NCBI RefSeq assembly: GCF_050633425.1
Contig: NZ_JBOEGM010000028.1
Span: 1 to 64,000, forward strand
Direction of reading: 5' to 3'
DNA from: Pelagimonas sp050633425
Lineage (GTDB): Bacteria > Pseudomonadota > Alphaproteobacteria > Rhodobacterales > Rhodobacteraceae
DNA length: 64,000 nucleotides
This document shows, one piece after another, positions 25,671-33,566 of the stretch. Position 1 is the first letter of the stretch, and the number at the start of each line of letters is the position of its first letter. The translations under genes were made by a program, and so were the position numbers. The notes under the pieces were generated by a model. The model did not search any database and had not been told where the DNA came from. It saw only the letters and a list, made by a program, of their open reading frames with translations.

Positions 25671-26138
25671 TCAGGCGGCATTCACCAGCTCCCCGCGTTC
25701 AACATATGCCTGATTGCCATCCATCAAGCTCACGATGGATTTTCGGAACTGAGGCTTCATCAGCGGCACCATCAGACGACCCAGAAGGCCCATTTTGGGT
25801 GTGAAACGCATGGTAAAACTGATCTCAGTTTCGGTCTGGCTCACGGCGCGCAGCGACACCTCGGCCTGCGCCTGTTTGAGCGGCAATGAGCCATCGTAGA
25901 TATCGACCACAAGGCGCTGTTGCGGCCTGTGTTCAACAATGCGTTCGCGGATGTAATTTTTACCATCCACCATATCACATTGGCGCGTTGCACCCAGCCC
26001 CGTTTCGCCATTCTCCCCAATCAGGTAGGATTTGGTGAGGTTGGGATTAAAGCGATAAATATTGGCGTAATCGTCCCAGCTTGCCCAGACATCGGCGAGC
26101 GGGGCTTTGATAACGCGGGTAACCGTCACATGTGGCAT
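25671..26138 (-). CDS. SRPBCC-family (START-like) protein
   Basis: 155-residue protein from the ATG at 26138, preceded by AAAGGACA. The fold is recognisable from the start IKAPLADVWASWDDYANIYRF, typical of polyketide-cyclase/START-like small-molecule binding proteins, with a helical C-terminus (LMVPLMKPQFRKSIVSLMDG). No catalytic residues can be assigned. It lies 13 bp after the dehalogenase-like gene on the same strand, so the two probably form an operon; the role is unknown. Confidence 0.75.
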   Translation of the reverse strand: MPHVTVTRVIKAPLADVWASWDDYANIYRFNPNLTKSYLIGENGETGLGATRQCDMVDGKNYIRERIVEHRPQQRLVVDIYDGSLPLKQAQAEVSLRAVSQTETEISFTMRFTPKMGLLGRLMVPLMKPQFRKSIVSLMDGNQAYVERGELVNAA

Positions 26139-26151
26139 ATCATTTGTCCTT

Positions 26152-27105
26152 TCAAAGAGTTGCGAGCCAGTCAGCCAAGCCTTGGCCGATCTCGGTGGGG
26201 TAGTCTTCCTGGATGAAATGCGCGCCTTCGCCCAAATCAATGGTGCTCAGGTTCGGCACGTTTTCCTGCATCCAAGCCACAACCTCGGGGGGCGCAAGGA
26301 CACCGGGCGTGACGTGGAACAAAAGCTTGGGCAGATCGCTGGTGGTGAGGAATTTCGCAATCTCATGGGTGAGCGCGGTGGTCTGTTCGGGCAGGCCACC
26401 AATCGGCACCTGACGTGGCCATTCCAACAGCGGGGCCCGCGATTTGGCATCTGGGTAATAGCTGTTGTAATGGGCGATGACATCGGGCGTCAGCGGGGTT
26501 TTGACACCAAACTTGGCGAGGATTTCATTGACGAACATATTGTCCTCAAGGATCATCTTTTCGCCAACGCCCGGCGTGCGCCATGCCTTGAACAGATCGC
26601 CAAACGGGCCCATGGCTTCGTAGTTCGCAAAGGGCATGGCAGGTGGCGCGATGGTTTCCATATAGGAAATCGCCTTGACCCGATCCGGGTTTTTCATCGC
26701 CCAGTCAAAGCCAAGCGCCCCGCCCCAATCATGCAACACCAGCGTCGCATTTTGCAGGTCAAGCGCGTCAAGCAACCCATGCAAATAGGCGGCGTGATCG
26801 GCATAGGTATAGGCCAGATCGGGTTTGCCACTTTGCCCCATGCCAATCATGTCGGCGGCGATGGCGCGGTGGGTGCCGGTCACGGCGGGAATGATGTTGC
26901 GCCACAGATAGCTCGACGTCGGGTTGCCATGAAAAAACACCACCGGGTCACCCGCGCCTTCATCGACATAGGCCATGGTCTGGCCCATGATCTGTTGGGT
27001 TTTCATGGTGAAGGGAAAGTCGGCACTGCCAGCCGCAACTGTGATCCGCGGCAGGCCAATGCTGGCCAAACCCACGGTGGTTGCTAGGAAATCTCGTCGG
27101 TTCAT
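26152..27105 (-). CDS. Tat-exported haloalkane-dehalogenase-like alpha/beta hydrolase
   Basis: 317 residues from ATG 27105, which has a strong AGGAGG site. The N-terminus MNRRDFLATTVGLASIGLP is a twin-arginine signal. All five expected haloalkane dehalogenase residues (subfamily II) are in place: Asp126 nucleophile and Trp127 in HDWGG, Asn61 in HGNPTSS, Glu150 in SYMETI, and His296 in GAHFIQED. It would cleave carbon-halogen bonds hydrolytically; close relatives include esterases and epoxide hydrolases, so activity is not proven. A LysR gene is divergent. Confidence 0.82.
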   Translation of the reverse strand: MNRRDFLATTVGLASIGLPRITVAAGSADFPFTMKTQQIMGQTMAYVDEGAGDPVVFFHGNPTSSYLWRNIIPAVTGTHRAIAADMIGMGQSGKPDLAYTYADHAAYLHGLLDALDLQNATLVLHDWGGALGFDWAMKNPDRVKAISYMETIAPPAMPFANYEAMGPFGDLFKAWRTPGVGEKMILEDNMFVNEILAKFGVKTPLTPDVIAHYNSYYPDAKSRAPLLEWPRQVPIGGLPEQTTALTHEIAKFLTTSDLPKLLFHVTPGVLAPPEVVAWMQENVPNLSTIDLGEGAHFIQEDYPTEIGQGLADWLATL

Positions 27106-27254
27106 TGCGGTGTCCTCCTGTTGATAGAGGGCAAGATAGCGTTTCAATTTTTAGGACATATGGCCAAGTTCGCGACACCGTGGTCAAAATATGATACACC
27201 TCTTGGCGCAGCGATGAGATAAGCTCATCAGGAACGATCAAAGGAGAGAGAGCG

Positions 27255-28142
27255 ATGGATTGGGCCAGGCTCCCTTATTTTTTGGCGGTGGCACAAACCG
27301 GAAGCCTGCGGGCCGCGGCCGAGCACATCGGAGCGACCCACGCCACGGTCGATCGCAATCTGCGCGCGCTTGAAGACGACTATGGCGTGCGGCTGTTCAA
27401 TCGCTCAAAGGCTGGGTTGCAGTTGACTGCGGCGGGGGAAGTGCTTTTGCCCTTGGCACAAGAGGCCGACAACGCCGTGACCAATGCCCGACGCCGGGTA
27501 CAGGGGCTTGATGATGAGCCGCGCGGGTCGGTGCGCCTGTCGATGCCAGCGGGGTTTGTGCCATCCCGGTTTGCGCGCATTCTGGCGGATTTTGAGCGAA
27601 AATACCCCGAGATTGAGCTGCGCATCGCCGTGACCAACCGTTTTGAAAACATCAACCGCTCAGAGACCGATGTGTCGATCCGGGTTGCACATCAGATTGA
27701 TGACGATGTGGTTGGGCGCAAAGTGCTGCAATACGCTGGCGGGATTTTCGCCAGTCAGGATTATCTGGACCGCCATTGGGAGGATGCCGGGCCAGGCGGT
27801 GAAGGCTTGCAGTGGATCGGATGGGGCGAACCCGATCCGGCCCCGGCTTGGGTCAAAGCCAGTCCCTTTCCCAAGGCCAAGCTGCGCTATCGGGTGCAAT
27901 CGCCAACGATGATCGGCCAATTGGTGGCCGCGGGCGTCGGGATGAGTTACCTGCCATATTCGAGCCGGGATTGGATTCCGGGATTGGTGCCAATGCCGGG
28001 GACAAAACCGTATTTAGATCGCTCGATCTGGCTGTTGCTGCATTCAGACCTGCGGCGCACCACGCGGGTGCGGGTTTTGGTTGACCACCTTGCCGATGAA
28101 ATCAAGGCCCTGCGCGACGTGTTTCTGGGGCCTTTGGCCTAA
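27255..28142 (+). CDS. LysR-family transcriptional regulator
   Basis: 295-residue regulator with an N-terminal winged helix (DWARLPYFLAVAQTGSLRAA and THATVDRNLRALEDDYGVRLF) and a periplasmic-binding-protein-like effector domain. AAAGGAGAGAGAG precedes the ATG. It is divergent from the dehalogenase-like gene across 149 bp and therefore probably regulates it. Its 3' end overlaps the phnM 3' end by 4 bp, so the two transcripts converge. Confidence 0.88.
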   Translation: MDWARLPYFLAVAQTGSLRAAAEHIGATHATVDRNLRALEDDYGVRLFNRSKAGLQLTAAGEVLLPLAQEADNAVTNARRRVQGLDDEPRGSVRLSMPAGFVPSRFARILADFERKYPEIELRIAVTNRFENINRSETDVSIRVAHQIDDDVVGRKVLQYAGGIFASQDYLDRHWEDAGPGGEGLQWIGWGEPDPAPAWVKASPFPKAKLRYRVQSPTMIGQLVAAGVGMSYLPYSSRDWIPGLVPMPGTKPYLDRSIWLLLHSDLRRTTRVRVLVDHLADEIKALRDVFLGPLA

Positions 28143-29278
28143 CCAACCTGACGGCCGTGACACCACACGCCGCGCACGACCGGCGTGCCTTGTACACGGG
28201 TGATCCGCACCAAATCGGCATGCAAGCCGATAGCGATACGCCCGCGATCAAGGAGGCCGACGGCTTGGGCCGGTGTCGCGGTGACAGTGGCAATCGCGCC
28301 GGGCAGATCATCCCAGAGATCTGCGAGCAAGAACGCAGACGTCATCAGCGCAGACGGCACGTAATCGGATGAAATGATGTCGAGATACCCCAATTCCGCC
28401 AATTCATGCGCCGCCACATTGCCCGAGTGAGAGCCACCCCGGATCAGGTTTGGAGCCCCCATCATCACCTTGATGCCATGCGCGTGACACGCCTTGGCCG
28501 CCTCAACCGTTGTGGGAAATTCCGCCAGTTTGATACCATGCGCCGCGCTGACCGACACATGGTCGGCGGTGGTGTCATCATGGCTTGCGAGCACAGCACC
28601 ATAACGCGCGGCCTCGGCCACGGCGGCGATTTCGTGTTTGTCACCATGGGTGTCGCGCAGGGATTTGAGCTTGGTGACGTGATTGTCGAAATCCGCATCC
28701 GTCATATTGTGCTTGTTTTGGATATATTGCTTGAGCTTGGACAAATCTCGAAACTGGCGCTGACCGGGGGTGTGGTCCATCAGGCTGACAATGCCGACAC
28801 GATCCTGAGGGCCAAATTCGGCCATTTCCTCGACCAGAGTTTGCGAACACACCTCGGCGCGCAAATGCAGATAGTGGTTGATCCGCAGAGCACCGGCTTC
28901 GCGCAGAGCCCAAAGCTCAGAAGCCAGATTGCGGGCATATTTCTTATACGATCCTTTGCCTTCGGGGATCGAGCCAACACGCATGGCGTCAAACACAGTC
29001 GTCACACCGACCGAGGCCAATTCGCCATCATGGGCGAGGATCGCAGCCGCATGGGGCCAGTCCACTTTGGGACGCGGTTGAATGTGGCGTTCGAGATTGT
29101 CTGTATGCAATTCGATCAAGCCAGGGATCAGCGTGTCGCCGCCAAGGTCAATGGCACCGGCGGGCACATTTGTGCCTTGGGCAATATCGGTGATATGGCC
29201 GTCGCGGATTTCCACACTGGCCCGGACGACCTCATTTTCGAGGACGACATTTGCATTGGCGAGGATCACATCAGTCAT
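28139..29278 (-). CDS. phnM: Ribose 1-methylphosphonate 5-triphosphate diphosphohydrolase PhnM
   Basis: 379 residues from ATG 29278. Amidohydrolase fold with metal-binding motif IELHTDNLERHIQPRP and later His residues (LMDHTPGQRQF, ASHDDTTADHV). In C-P lyase it removes pyrophosphate from ribose 1-phosphonate 5-triphosphate. It is the last gene of the phnG-M operon, 45 bp after phnN. Confidence 0.93.
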   Translation of the reverse strand: MTDVILANANVVLENEVVRASVEIRDGHITDIAQGTNVPAGAIDLGGDTLIPGLIELHTDNLERHIQPRPKVDWPHAAAILAHDGELASVGVTTVFDAMRVGSIPEGKGSYKKYARNLASELWALREAGALRINHYLHLRAEVCSQTLVEEMAEFGPQDRVGIVSLMDHTPGQRQFRDLSKLKQYIQNKHNMTDADFDNHVTKLKSLRDTHGDKHEIAAVAEAARYGAVLASHDDTTADHVSVSAAHGIKLAEFPTTVEAAKACHAHGIKVMMGAPNLIRGGSHSGNVAAHELAELGYLDIISSDYVPSALMTSAFLLADLWDDLPGAIATVTATPAQAVGLLDRGRIAIGLHADLVRITRVQGTPVVRGVWCHGRQVG

Positions 29279-29323
29279 CTTATGTCTTTCTTTATCAAGC
29301 CTGCTCTTGTGACATGGCAAGTG

Positions 29324-29908
29324 TCACAGAAGTTTGACAGTCTGCGGCTCGCAAGCCGTTTTTTTACCAAGGTTTGGCCGATCAAGGGCCTGCAACATCT
29401 GGGCCGTTGCCGCCGCAATTGTGGTGGAGTTGTCGATAACCGTGACATCCAAACCAACGGGAAGGGGCAGGCGGGCGCGCTCTAGCCGGCGGGTGATGTC
29501 GGTGTCGGTTTCGCGGCCACGCCCCCGAAGGCGCGCCCCAAGAACCGCATCGCTGGCGGTGATATGCAAGACGCGCAGACCGGGGTGAATTTGGGCGGCT
29601 TCGCTCAGCATGGTGCGCGATCCGTTGAACAAAACGGTGTTCCCCTGTGCCACATCCGCTGTGATGCTGGCAGGGATACCATAGGACAGGCCATGCGCCT
29701 GCCAATGCAGGGCAAAGGCCTTTTGAGCCAGACGTTGAGCGAATTCGGCTGGGGTGACACCCTCAAAATTTTCGCCACCCGCAGCCGAGGGGCGGGTGAT
29801 CACGCGGCGCACCAAAGTGACGTCGGGCCGCGCACGTTGGACGGCCTCCATCAGGGTGTCTTTGCCAGCGCCCGAAGGGCCGACAACCGCGAATAATGCC
29901 CCCGTCAT
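29324..29908 (-). CDS. phnN: Ribose 1,5-bisphosphokinase PhnN
   Basis: 194-residue guanylate-kinase-like enzyme with P-loop VGPSGAGKDTL near the N-terminus and the following SxRPxxxGGENFEGVT region. It phosphorylates ribose 1,5-bisphosphate to PRPP, feeding the C-P lyase product into nucleotide metabolism. Start overlaps the phnL stop as ATGA. Confidence 0.92.
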   Translation of the reverse strand: MTGALFAVVGPSGAGKDTLMEAVQRARPDVTLVRRVITRPSAAGGENFEGVTPAEFAQRLAQKAFALHWQAHGLSYGIPASITADVAQGNTVLFNGSRTMLSEAAQIHPGLRVLHITASDAVLGARLRGRGRETDTDITRRLERARLPLPVGLDVTVIDNSTTIAAATAQMLQALDRPNLGKKTACEPQTVKLL

Positions 29909-30588
29909 GCCGCCATGCCCGGCGTAAATGCAGAGACGTCAATTTCGCGATCTGCGACCCGGTCGCGGGCCTCGTGATCGTGGAAAATGCCGATAATAGC
30001 CGCCCCGCGCGATTTGGCCTCTTCGATCAGGCTCAGAACCGTGGCGCGATTGGTGGCATCGAGGCTTGCGGTCGGTTCATCCAACAGCATCGCCGGATAG
30101 GTATGGGCAAAGCCACGGGCGATGTTCACCCGCTGTTGTTCGCCGCCCGAAAACGTCGTGGGCGAGAGCGACCACAGGGTTTGCGGAATGTTGAGCCGGG
30201 TTAGCAAATCGCGGGCGCGCTCATGGGCGACGGCGCGCTCGGTTCCGATGGCCAACAGCGGTTCGGCCACCACATCAAGCGTCGGCACGCGGGGCACAAC
30301 GCGCAGGAACTGGCTCACATAGCCAAGGGTCTGGCGGCGCAACGTCAGAATTTCTCGCGGCTGGGCCTGAACAATGTCGAGCCCATCAACAACAATGGCC
30401 CCGGAGGCGGCAAGATAGTTGCCATAGATCATCCGCATCAGCGTTGATTTCCCCGCCCCTGAATTGCCGGTCAGCGCCACGCATTCGCCCGGAGCAACGG
30501 ACAGGTTTGCGCCTTGCATGACGCGAATTTCCGCACCGCCCTGATTGTGGAGCGTGAAGGTCTTGGTCACATTTTCAACGTGGATCAT
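29905..30588 (-). CDS. phnL: C-P lyase subunit PhnL (ABC-type ATPase)
   Basis: 227-residue ABC-type ATPase with Walker A GNSGAGKSTL, signature FSGGEQQRVNIARGF and Walker B MLLDEPTASLD. PhnL acts with PhnG, PhnH and PhnI when the triphosphate ribosyl phosphonate is made; it is not a membrane transporter component. Position between phnK and phnN is canonical. Confidence 0.92.
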   Translation of the reverse strand: MIHVENVTKTFTLHNQGGAEIRVMQGANLSVAPGECVALTGNSGAGKSTLMRMIYGNYLAASGAIVVDGLDIVQAQPREILTLRRQTLGYVSQFLRVVPRVPTLDVVAEPLLAIGTERAVAHERARDLLTRLNIPQTLWSLSPTTFSGGEQQRVNIARGFAHTYPAMLLDEPTASLDATNRATVLSLIEEAKSRGAAIIGIFHDHEARDRVADREIDVSAFTPGMAA

Positions 30589-30591
30589 GGG

Positions 30592-31362
30592 TTACACCTG
30601 CAGGATCGAGGACACGAGAAGTTGGGTATAGGCATGTTGCGGATCATCAAGCACCTGATCGGTCAGGCCGGTTTCCACCACATGGCCCGATTTCATCACC
30701 ATCAAGCGATCAGCCAAAAGCCGCACAACGGCGAGGTCATGGGTGACGATAATCGCCGACAGACCCATTTCGCGCACAAGGTTGCGCAACAGATCAAGCA
30801 GACGCGCCTGAACCGACACATCAAGCCCGCCGGTGGGTTCGTCCATAAACACCAGACGCGGAGCCGTGACGAGATTGCGGGCGATCTGCAAGCGTTGCTG
30901 CATGCCGCCGGAAAAGGCCGAGGGGCGATCATCGACACGGTCGGCGGCGATCTCAACCCGGCCAATCCAATCAATGGCCTGCTCGCGAATATCACCGTAA
31001 TGGCGTGCGCCGACGGCCATCAGACGTTCGCCAACATTGCCCCCCGCCGAGACCGACATGCGCAGCCCGTCGCGCGGGTTTTGATGCACAAAGGCCCAGT
31101 CGGTGCGCGATAGCATCCGGCGTTCCGGTTCGCTCATCTTGCGGGTATCGCGGGGGCCATCGGTGCGCGTGTCAAAGAGCACTTCACCCCCATCAGGGTC
31201 GAGATGGCCCGCCACGCTGTTGAGCAATGTCGATTTTCCTGATCCGGATTCGCCCACGATGCCAAGGACTTCGCCGGGAAAGAGATCAAAGTTCACATCG
31301 GTGCAGCCAATCCGGTTGCCATAGTTTTTGCGCAAATCGCGCACAGACAAAAGCGGTGTCAT
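30592..31362 (-). CDS. phnK: C-P lyase subunit PhnK (ABC-type ATPase)
   Basis: 256 residues from the ATG at 31362, which overlaps the phnJ stop as ATGA; the longer frame lies inside phnJ. Walker A GESGSGKSTL, signature FSGGMQQRLQIARNL and Walker B LVFMDEPTGGLDVS are present. PhnK docks on the PhnGHIJ core complex. Confidence 0.92.
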   Translation of the reverse strand: MTPLLSVRDLRKNYGNRIGCTDVNFDLFPGEVLGIVGESGSGKSTLLNSVAGHLDPDGGEVLFDTRTDGPRDTRKMSEPERRMLSRTDWAFVHQNPRDGLRMSVSAGGNVGERLMAVGARHYGDIREQAIDWIGRVEIAADRVDDRPSAFSGGMQQRLQIARNLVTAPRLVFMDEPTGGLDVSVQARLLDLLRNLVREMGLSAIIVTHDLAVVRLLADRLMVMKSGHVVETGLTDQVLDDPQHAYTQLLVSSILQV

Positions 31363-32222
31363 GCGGCGTCCTCCGTTGGGGATAAGCGGCCCCGATGGCC
31401 GTCTGCCTGTCGGGTGGTGCAAAAATCGGTGTCCGAGCAAACAAACATCCGGTTGCCGGCGTCATCGGTGATCACCTCGTCCAGGTAGCTATGCTCGGCC
31501 CCGCACAGGTCACACACCGCGTCGGCTTTGCTGGCTTCAAACGGGTAATCGTCAAAGTCGAGACTGACGACTTTGGTGTAGGGCGGAATGGCATAGATGC
31601 GCTGTTCGCGCCCGGCACCAAACAGTTGGATCGCGGCGGATTCCAGTTTGGGATTGTCAAATTTCGGGATCGGCGATGGGTCCATCACATAGCGATCCTC
31701 GACCTTGACGGGATAGGCATAGGCGGTGGCAATCTGACCGTGGCGCGCGATGTCTTCATAGAGCTTCACATGCATGAGCCCGTATTCTTCGAGACTGTGC
31801 ATCTTGCGGGTCTCGGTCTCGCGCGGTTCAAGGAACCGCAGTGGTTCGGGGATTGGCACTTGATAGACAAGGATCTGATCCTCGCGCAGCGGTTCTTCGG
31901 GGATGCGGTGCCGGGTTTGGATCACCGATGCCTTGGCGGTTGCTTCGGTCGTGGCGATTTGCGCGGTGCGCTCAAAGAACTTGCGGATCGACACCGCATT
32001 GGTGGTGTCATCGGCGCCTTGGTCAATGACCTTGAGCTGATCTTCTGGGGTCAGACAGGCGGCGGTGACCTGTACACCACCGGTGCCCCAGCCATAGGGC
32101 ATCGGCATTTCGCGGCTTGCAAAAGGCACCTGATAACCGGGGATGGCCACACCTTTGAGAATGGCACGGCGGATCATCCGTTTGGTCTGTTCATCGAGAT
32201 AGGCGAAGTTATAGTCACTCAT
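31359..32222 (-). CDS. phnJ: C-P lyase catalytic radical-SAM subunit PhnJ
   Basis: 287 residues. The unusual iron-sulfur motif C-x2-C-x21-C-x5-C is intact at Cys237, 240, 262 and 268 (CDLCGAEHSY ... FVCSDTDFC), and the glycyl-radical region IPGYQVPFASREMPMPYGWG is near residue 27. PhnJ breaks the carbon-phosphorus bond of ribose 1-alkylphosphonate 5-phosphate. Unlike the usual tight phnI-phnJ spacing, 741 bp separate this start from the HAD gene stop, filled with a tandem duplication carrying opposite-strand genes. AAAAGGACC precedes the ATG. Confidence 0.95.
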   Translation of the reverse strand: MSDYNFAYLDEQTKRMIRRAILKGVAIPGYQVPFASREMPMPYGWGTGGVQVTAACLTPEDQLKVIDQGADDTTNAVSIRKFFERTAQIATTEATAKASVIQTRHRIPEEPLREDQILVYQVPIPEPLRFLEPRETETRKMHSLEEYGLMHVKLYEDIARHGQIATAYAYPVKVEDRYVMDPSPIPKFDNPKLESAAIQLFGAGREQRIYAIPPYTKVVSLDFDDYPFEASKADAVCDLCGAEHSYLDEVITDDAGNRMFVCSDTDFCTTRQADGHRGRLSPTEDAA

Positions 32223-32254
32223 GAAATGGTCCTTTTCTGAGTGAGGGTGTTTGG

Positions 32255-32521
32255 ATGGAAAGCGGGTTGGGTGTTCTTGTCGTTGTCGCTATCGGCTTGA
32301 TCTGGGCCGGGTTGTCGATCCGCAAATCCAGACAGCGCAAAAAACGCCGGGCCAGCCTTCATCAAGACAGCACAGGCACATGGTTTTGGACCGACTTTGA
32401 CGGATCTTCGCGAAGTTCGTCGACACATCCGGACCGTAAAGGCGGAGACTGGTACAGCGAGCCGGGCGGCGACGGGTACGATGGAGGCTCCGATGGAGGG
32501 GGTGATGGCGGTGGCGACTGA
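32255..32521 (+). CDS. Small single-pass membrane protein, copy A (uncharacterised)
   Basis: 88 residues: one N-terminal membrane helix (residues ~4-20), a basic stretch RKSRQRKKRR, then a tryptophan-rich cytoplasmic or periplasmic tail with GTWFWTDFDG ... HPDRKGGDWYSEPGG and a Gly/Asp-rich end. It is encoded opposite to the phn operon. The copy B protein keeps the same residue pattern despite clear DNA divergence, which argues that the protein is under selection. I do not recognise the family, and no function can be assigned. Confidence 0.7.
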   Translation: MESGLGVLVVVAIGLIWAGLSIRKSRQRKKRRASLHQDSTGTWFWTDFDGSSRSSSTHPDRKGGDWYSEPGGDGYDGGSDGGGDGGGD

Positions 32522-32523
32522 CA

Positions 32524-32655
32524 TCAGAGCAAACCCCGCTGCTTGAGATCAACGTCTAACGCTTCTGGGTCGGTGAATTGGATCGCATCCATGCCTGCAT
32601 TGACCGCGTTGGCATTTTTGCCATTCCCAACAAAGATGGTGTTATAGTCACTCAT
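32524..32655 (-). pseudogene. Chimeric remnant: phnJ start fused to HAD-gene tail
   Basis: A 43-codon open frame reads MSDYN, the first five residues of PhnJ, then a diverged copy of the HAD motif IV region and the closing GMDAIQFTDPEAL ... RGLL of the HAD protein. This is the junction left by the tandem duplication. It keeps start, stop and reading frame, so a micropeptide is possible, but a fossil is the simpler reading. Confidence 0.75.
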
Positions 32656-32688
32656 ATCCTGCCTTACGAATTGCGAGTGTTGAGTGAA

Positions 32689-32961
32689 ATGACCAGTGTT
32701 TTGATATCCGTTTTCTCTGGGTTCATCGTCGTTTTGGCTGTGTTGCGATGGCGCGAAAAGCGACGCAAAGAACGCAGATGGCAAAGCCTGCGCTCGCTTC
32801 CCGGCGGACTCTGGATTTGGACCGAGCATGACGGGACCGAAATGCGATCCGACATACATCCGCAAAGACCTGGTGGCGCTTGGTTTAACGAAGGCGGATG
32901 GTTTGGCTACAAGGGCGTCGTCGATCACAGCGCGCTGAGAGGCATGGACAACTCGCATTAG
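32689..32961 (+). CDS. Small single-pass membrane protein, copy B (uncharacterised)
   Basis: 90 residues from ATG 32689, the position equivalent to the copy A start; an upstream in-frame start at 32578 would run through the HAD-tail remnant. Same layout as copy A: membrane helix (SVLISVFSGFIVVLAVL), basic stretch REKRRKERR, then GGLWIWTEHDG ... HPQRPGGAWFNEGG. The shared pattern W-x-W-T-[DE]-x-x-G ... H-P-x-R-x-G-G-x-W marks the two as paralogues. Function unknown. Confidence 0.7.
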   Translation: MTSVLISVFSGFIVVLAVLRWREKRRKERRWQSLRSLPGGLWIWTEHDGTEMRSDIHPQRPGGAWFNEGGWFGYKGVVDHSALRGMDNSH

Positions 32962-32963
32962 TG

Positions 32964-33566
32964 TCACAACAATCCCCGATCTTGTAGTGCACTTTCCAAC
33001 GCTTCTGGGTCGGTGAACTGGATCGCATCCATGCCTGCGGCTTTGGCCCCAACCACATTTTTCGGGCTGTCGTCGATGAATACACAGTCATGGGCGGCGA
33101 CATTGGCGCGCTGGCACAGGGTGTCAAAAATCTCGCGCTGGGGTTTGAGCATGCGCTCCTCGCCCGAGATCACGGTCACCCCAAATACCTGACCAAGTTC
33201 AGGGTGGGTTTTCACCGCAACGGGCCAGGTTTCCGCCGACCAATTTGAGATCGCATGGAGCGGCACGCTGGCGGTTTTCAGACGGTGCAAAATGTCCCAG
33301 GTGCCGGCGATCTTACCTTGGATGGTGCGATCAAAGCGGCTCGGATAATTGGCCAAAAGCGCGCGATCCTCTGCATCGTCTAACTCTTCGGCCAACTCAG
33401 AAAAGAGCGCACCGCCATCCCCCCGTAGATTTTTCGCCGAAAAATCGACCCGCGCCAAGAAGGCGTCCACCGCCTCGCGGCTGCCCAGATCGTCAATCCA
33501 AGCCAGATGCTTTTGCCAGTCGATCAAAACGCCACCAAGGTCGAAAACGACCACAGAAGGTTTCAT
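32964..33566 (-). CDS. HAD-superfamily hydrolase within the phn operon
   Basis: 200-residue HAD subfamily IA phosphatase-like protein with all four motifs: DLGGVLIDW (first Asp; the second Asp of the usual DxDG is replaced in DLGG), SNWS (motif II), KPQREIF (motif III Lys) and FIDDSPKN (motif IV). Its start overlaps the phnI stop as ATGA, so it is a true operon member placed between phnI and phnJ. It could dephosphorylate a ribose phosphate or phosphonate intermediate; this is inference. Its last ~40 codons are duplicated downstream. Confidence 0.85.
   Translation of the reverse strand: MKPSVVVFDLGGVLIDWQKHLAWIDDLGSREAVDAFLARVDFSAKNLRGDGGALFSELAEELDDAEDRALLANYPSRFDRTIQGKIAGTWDILHRLKTASVPLHAISNWSAETWPVAVKTHPELGQVFGVTVISGEERMLKPQREIFDTLCQRANVAAHDCVFIDDSPKNVVGAKAAGMDAIQFTDPEALESALQDRGLL

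Larger units (their letters stand above)
32208..33038. repeat. Tandem duplication of about 435 bp inside the phn operon
   Basis: The 15-nt phnJ start region at 32208-32222 recurs exactly at 32641-32655 (offset 433). The HAD-gene tail at 32998-33038 recurs at 32558-32598 with 40 of 41 bases identical (offset 440). Between each pair lies a homologous opposite-strand ORF (starts 32255 and 32689, offset 434). The order HAD tail - small gene - phnJ start, twice, is what one tandem duplication would leave. Confidence 0.88.

Noticed and set aside
32524..32967. 147-codon minus-strand frame as a gene
   Set aside because: Its upstream two thirds are antisense to small membrane gene B; only the last 43 codons have recognisable origin, as a duplication remnant.
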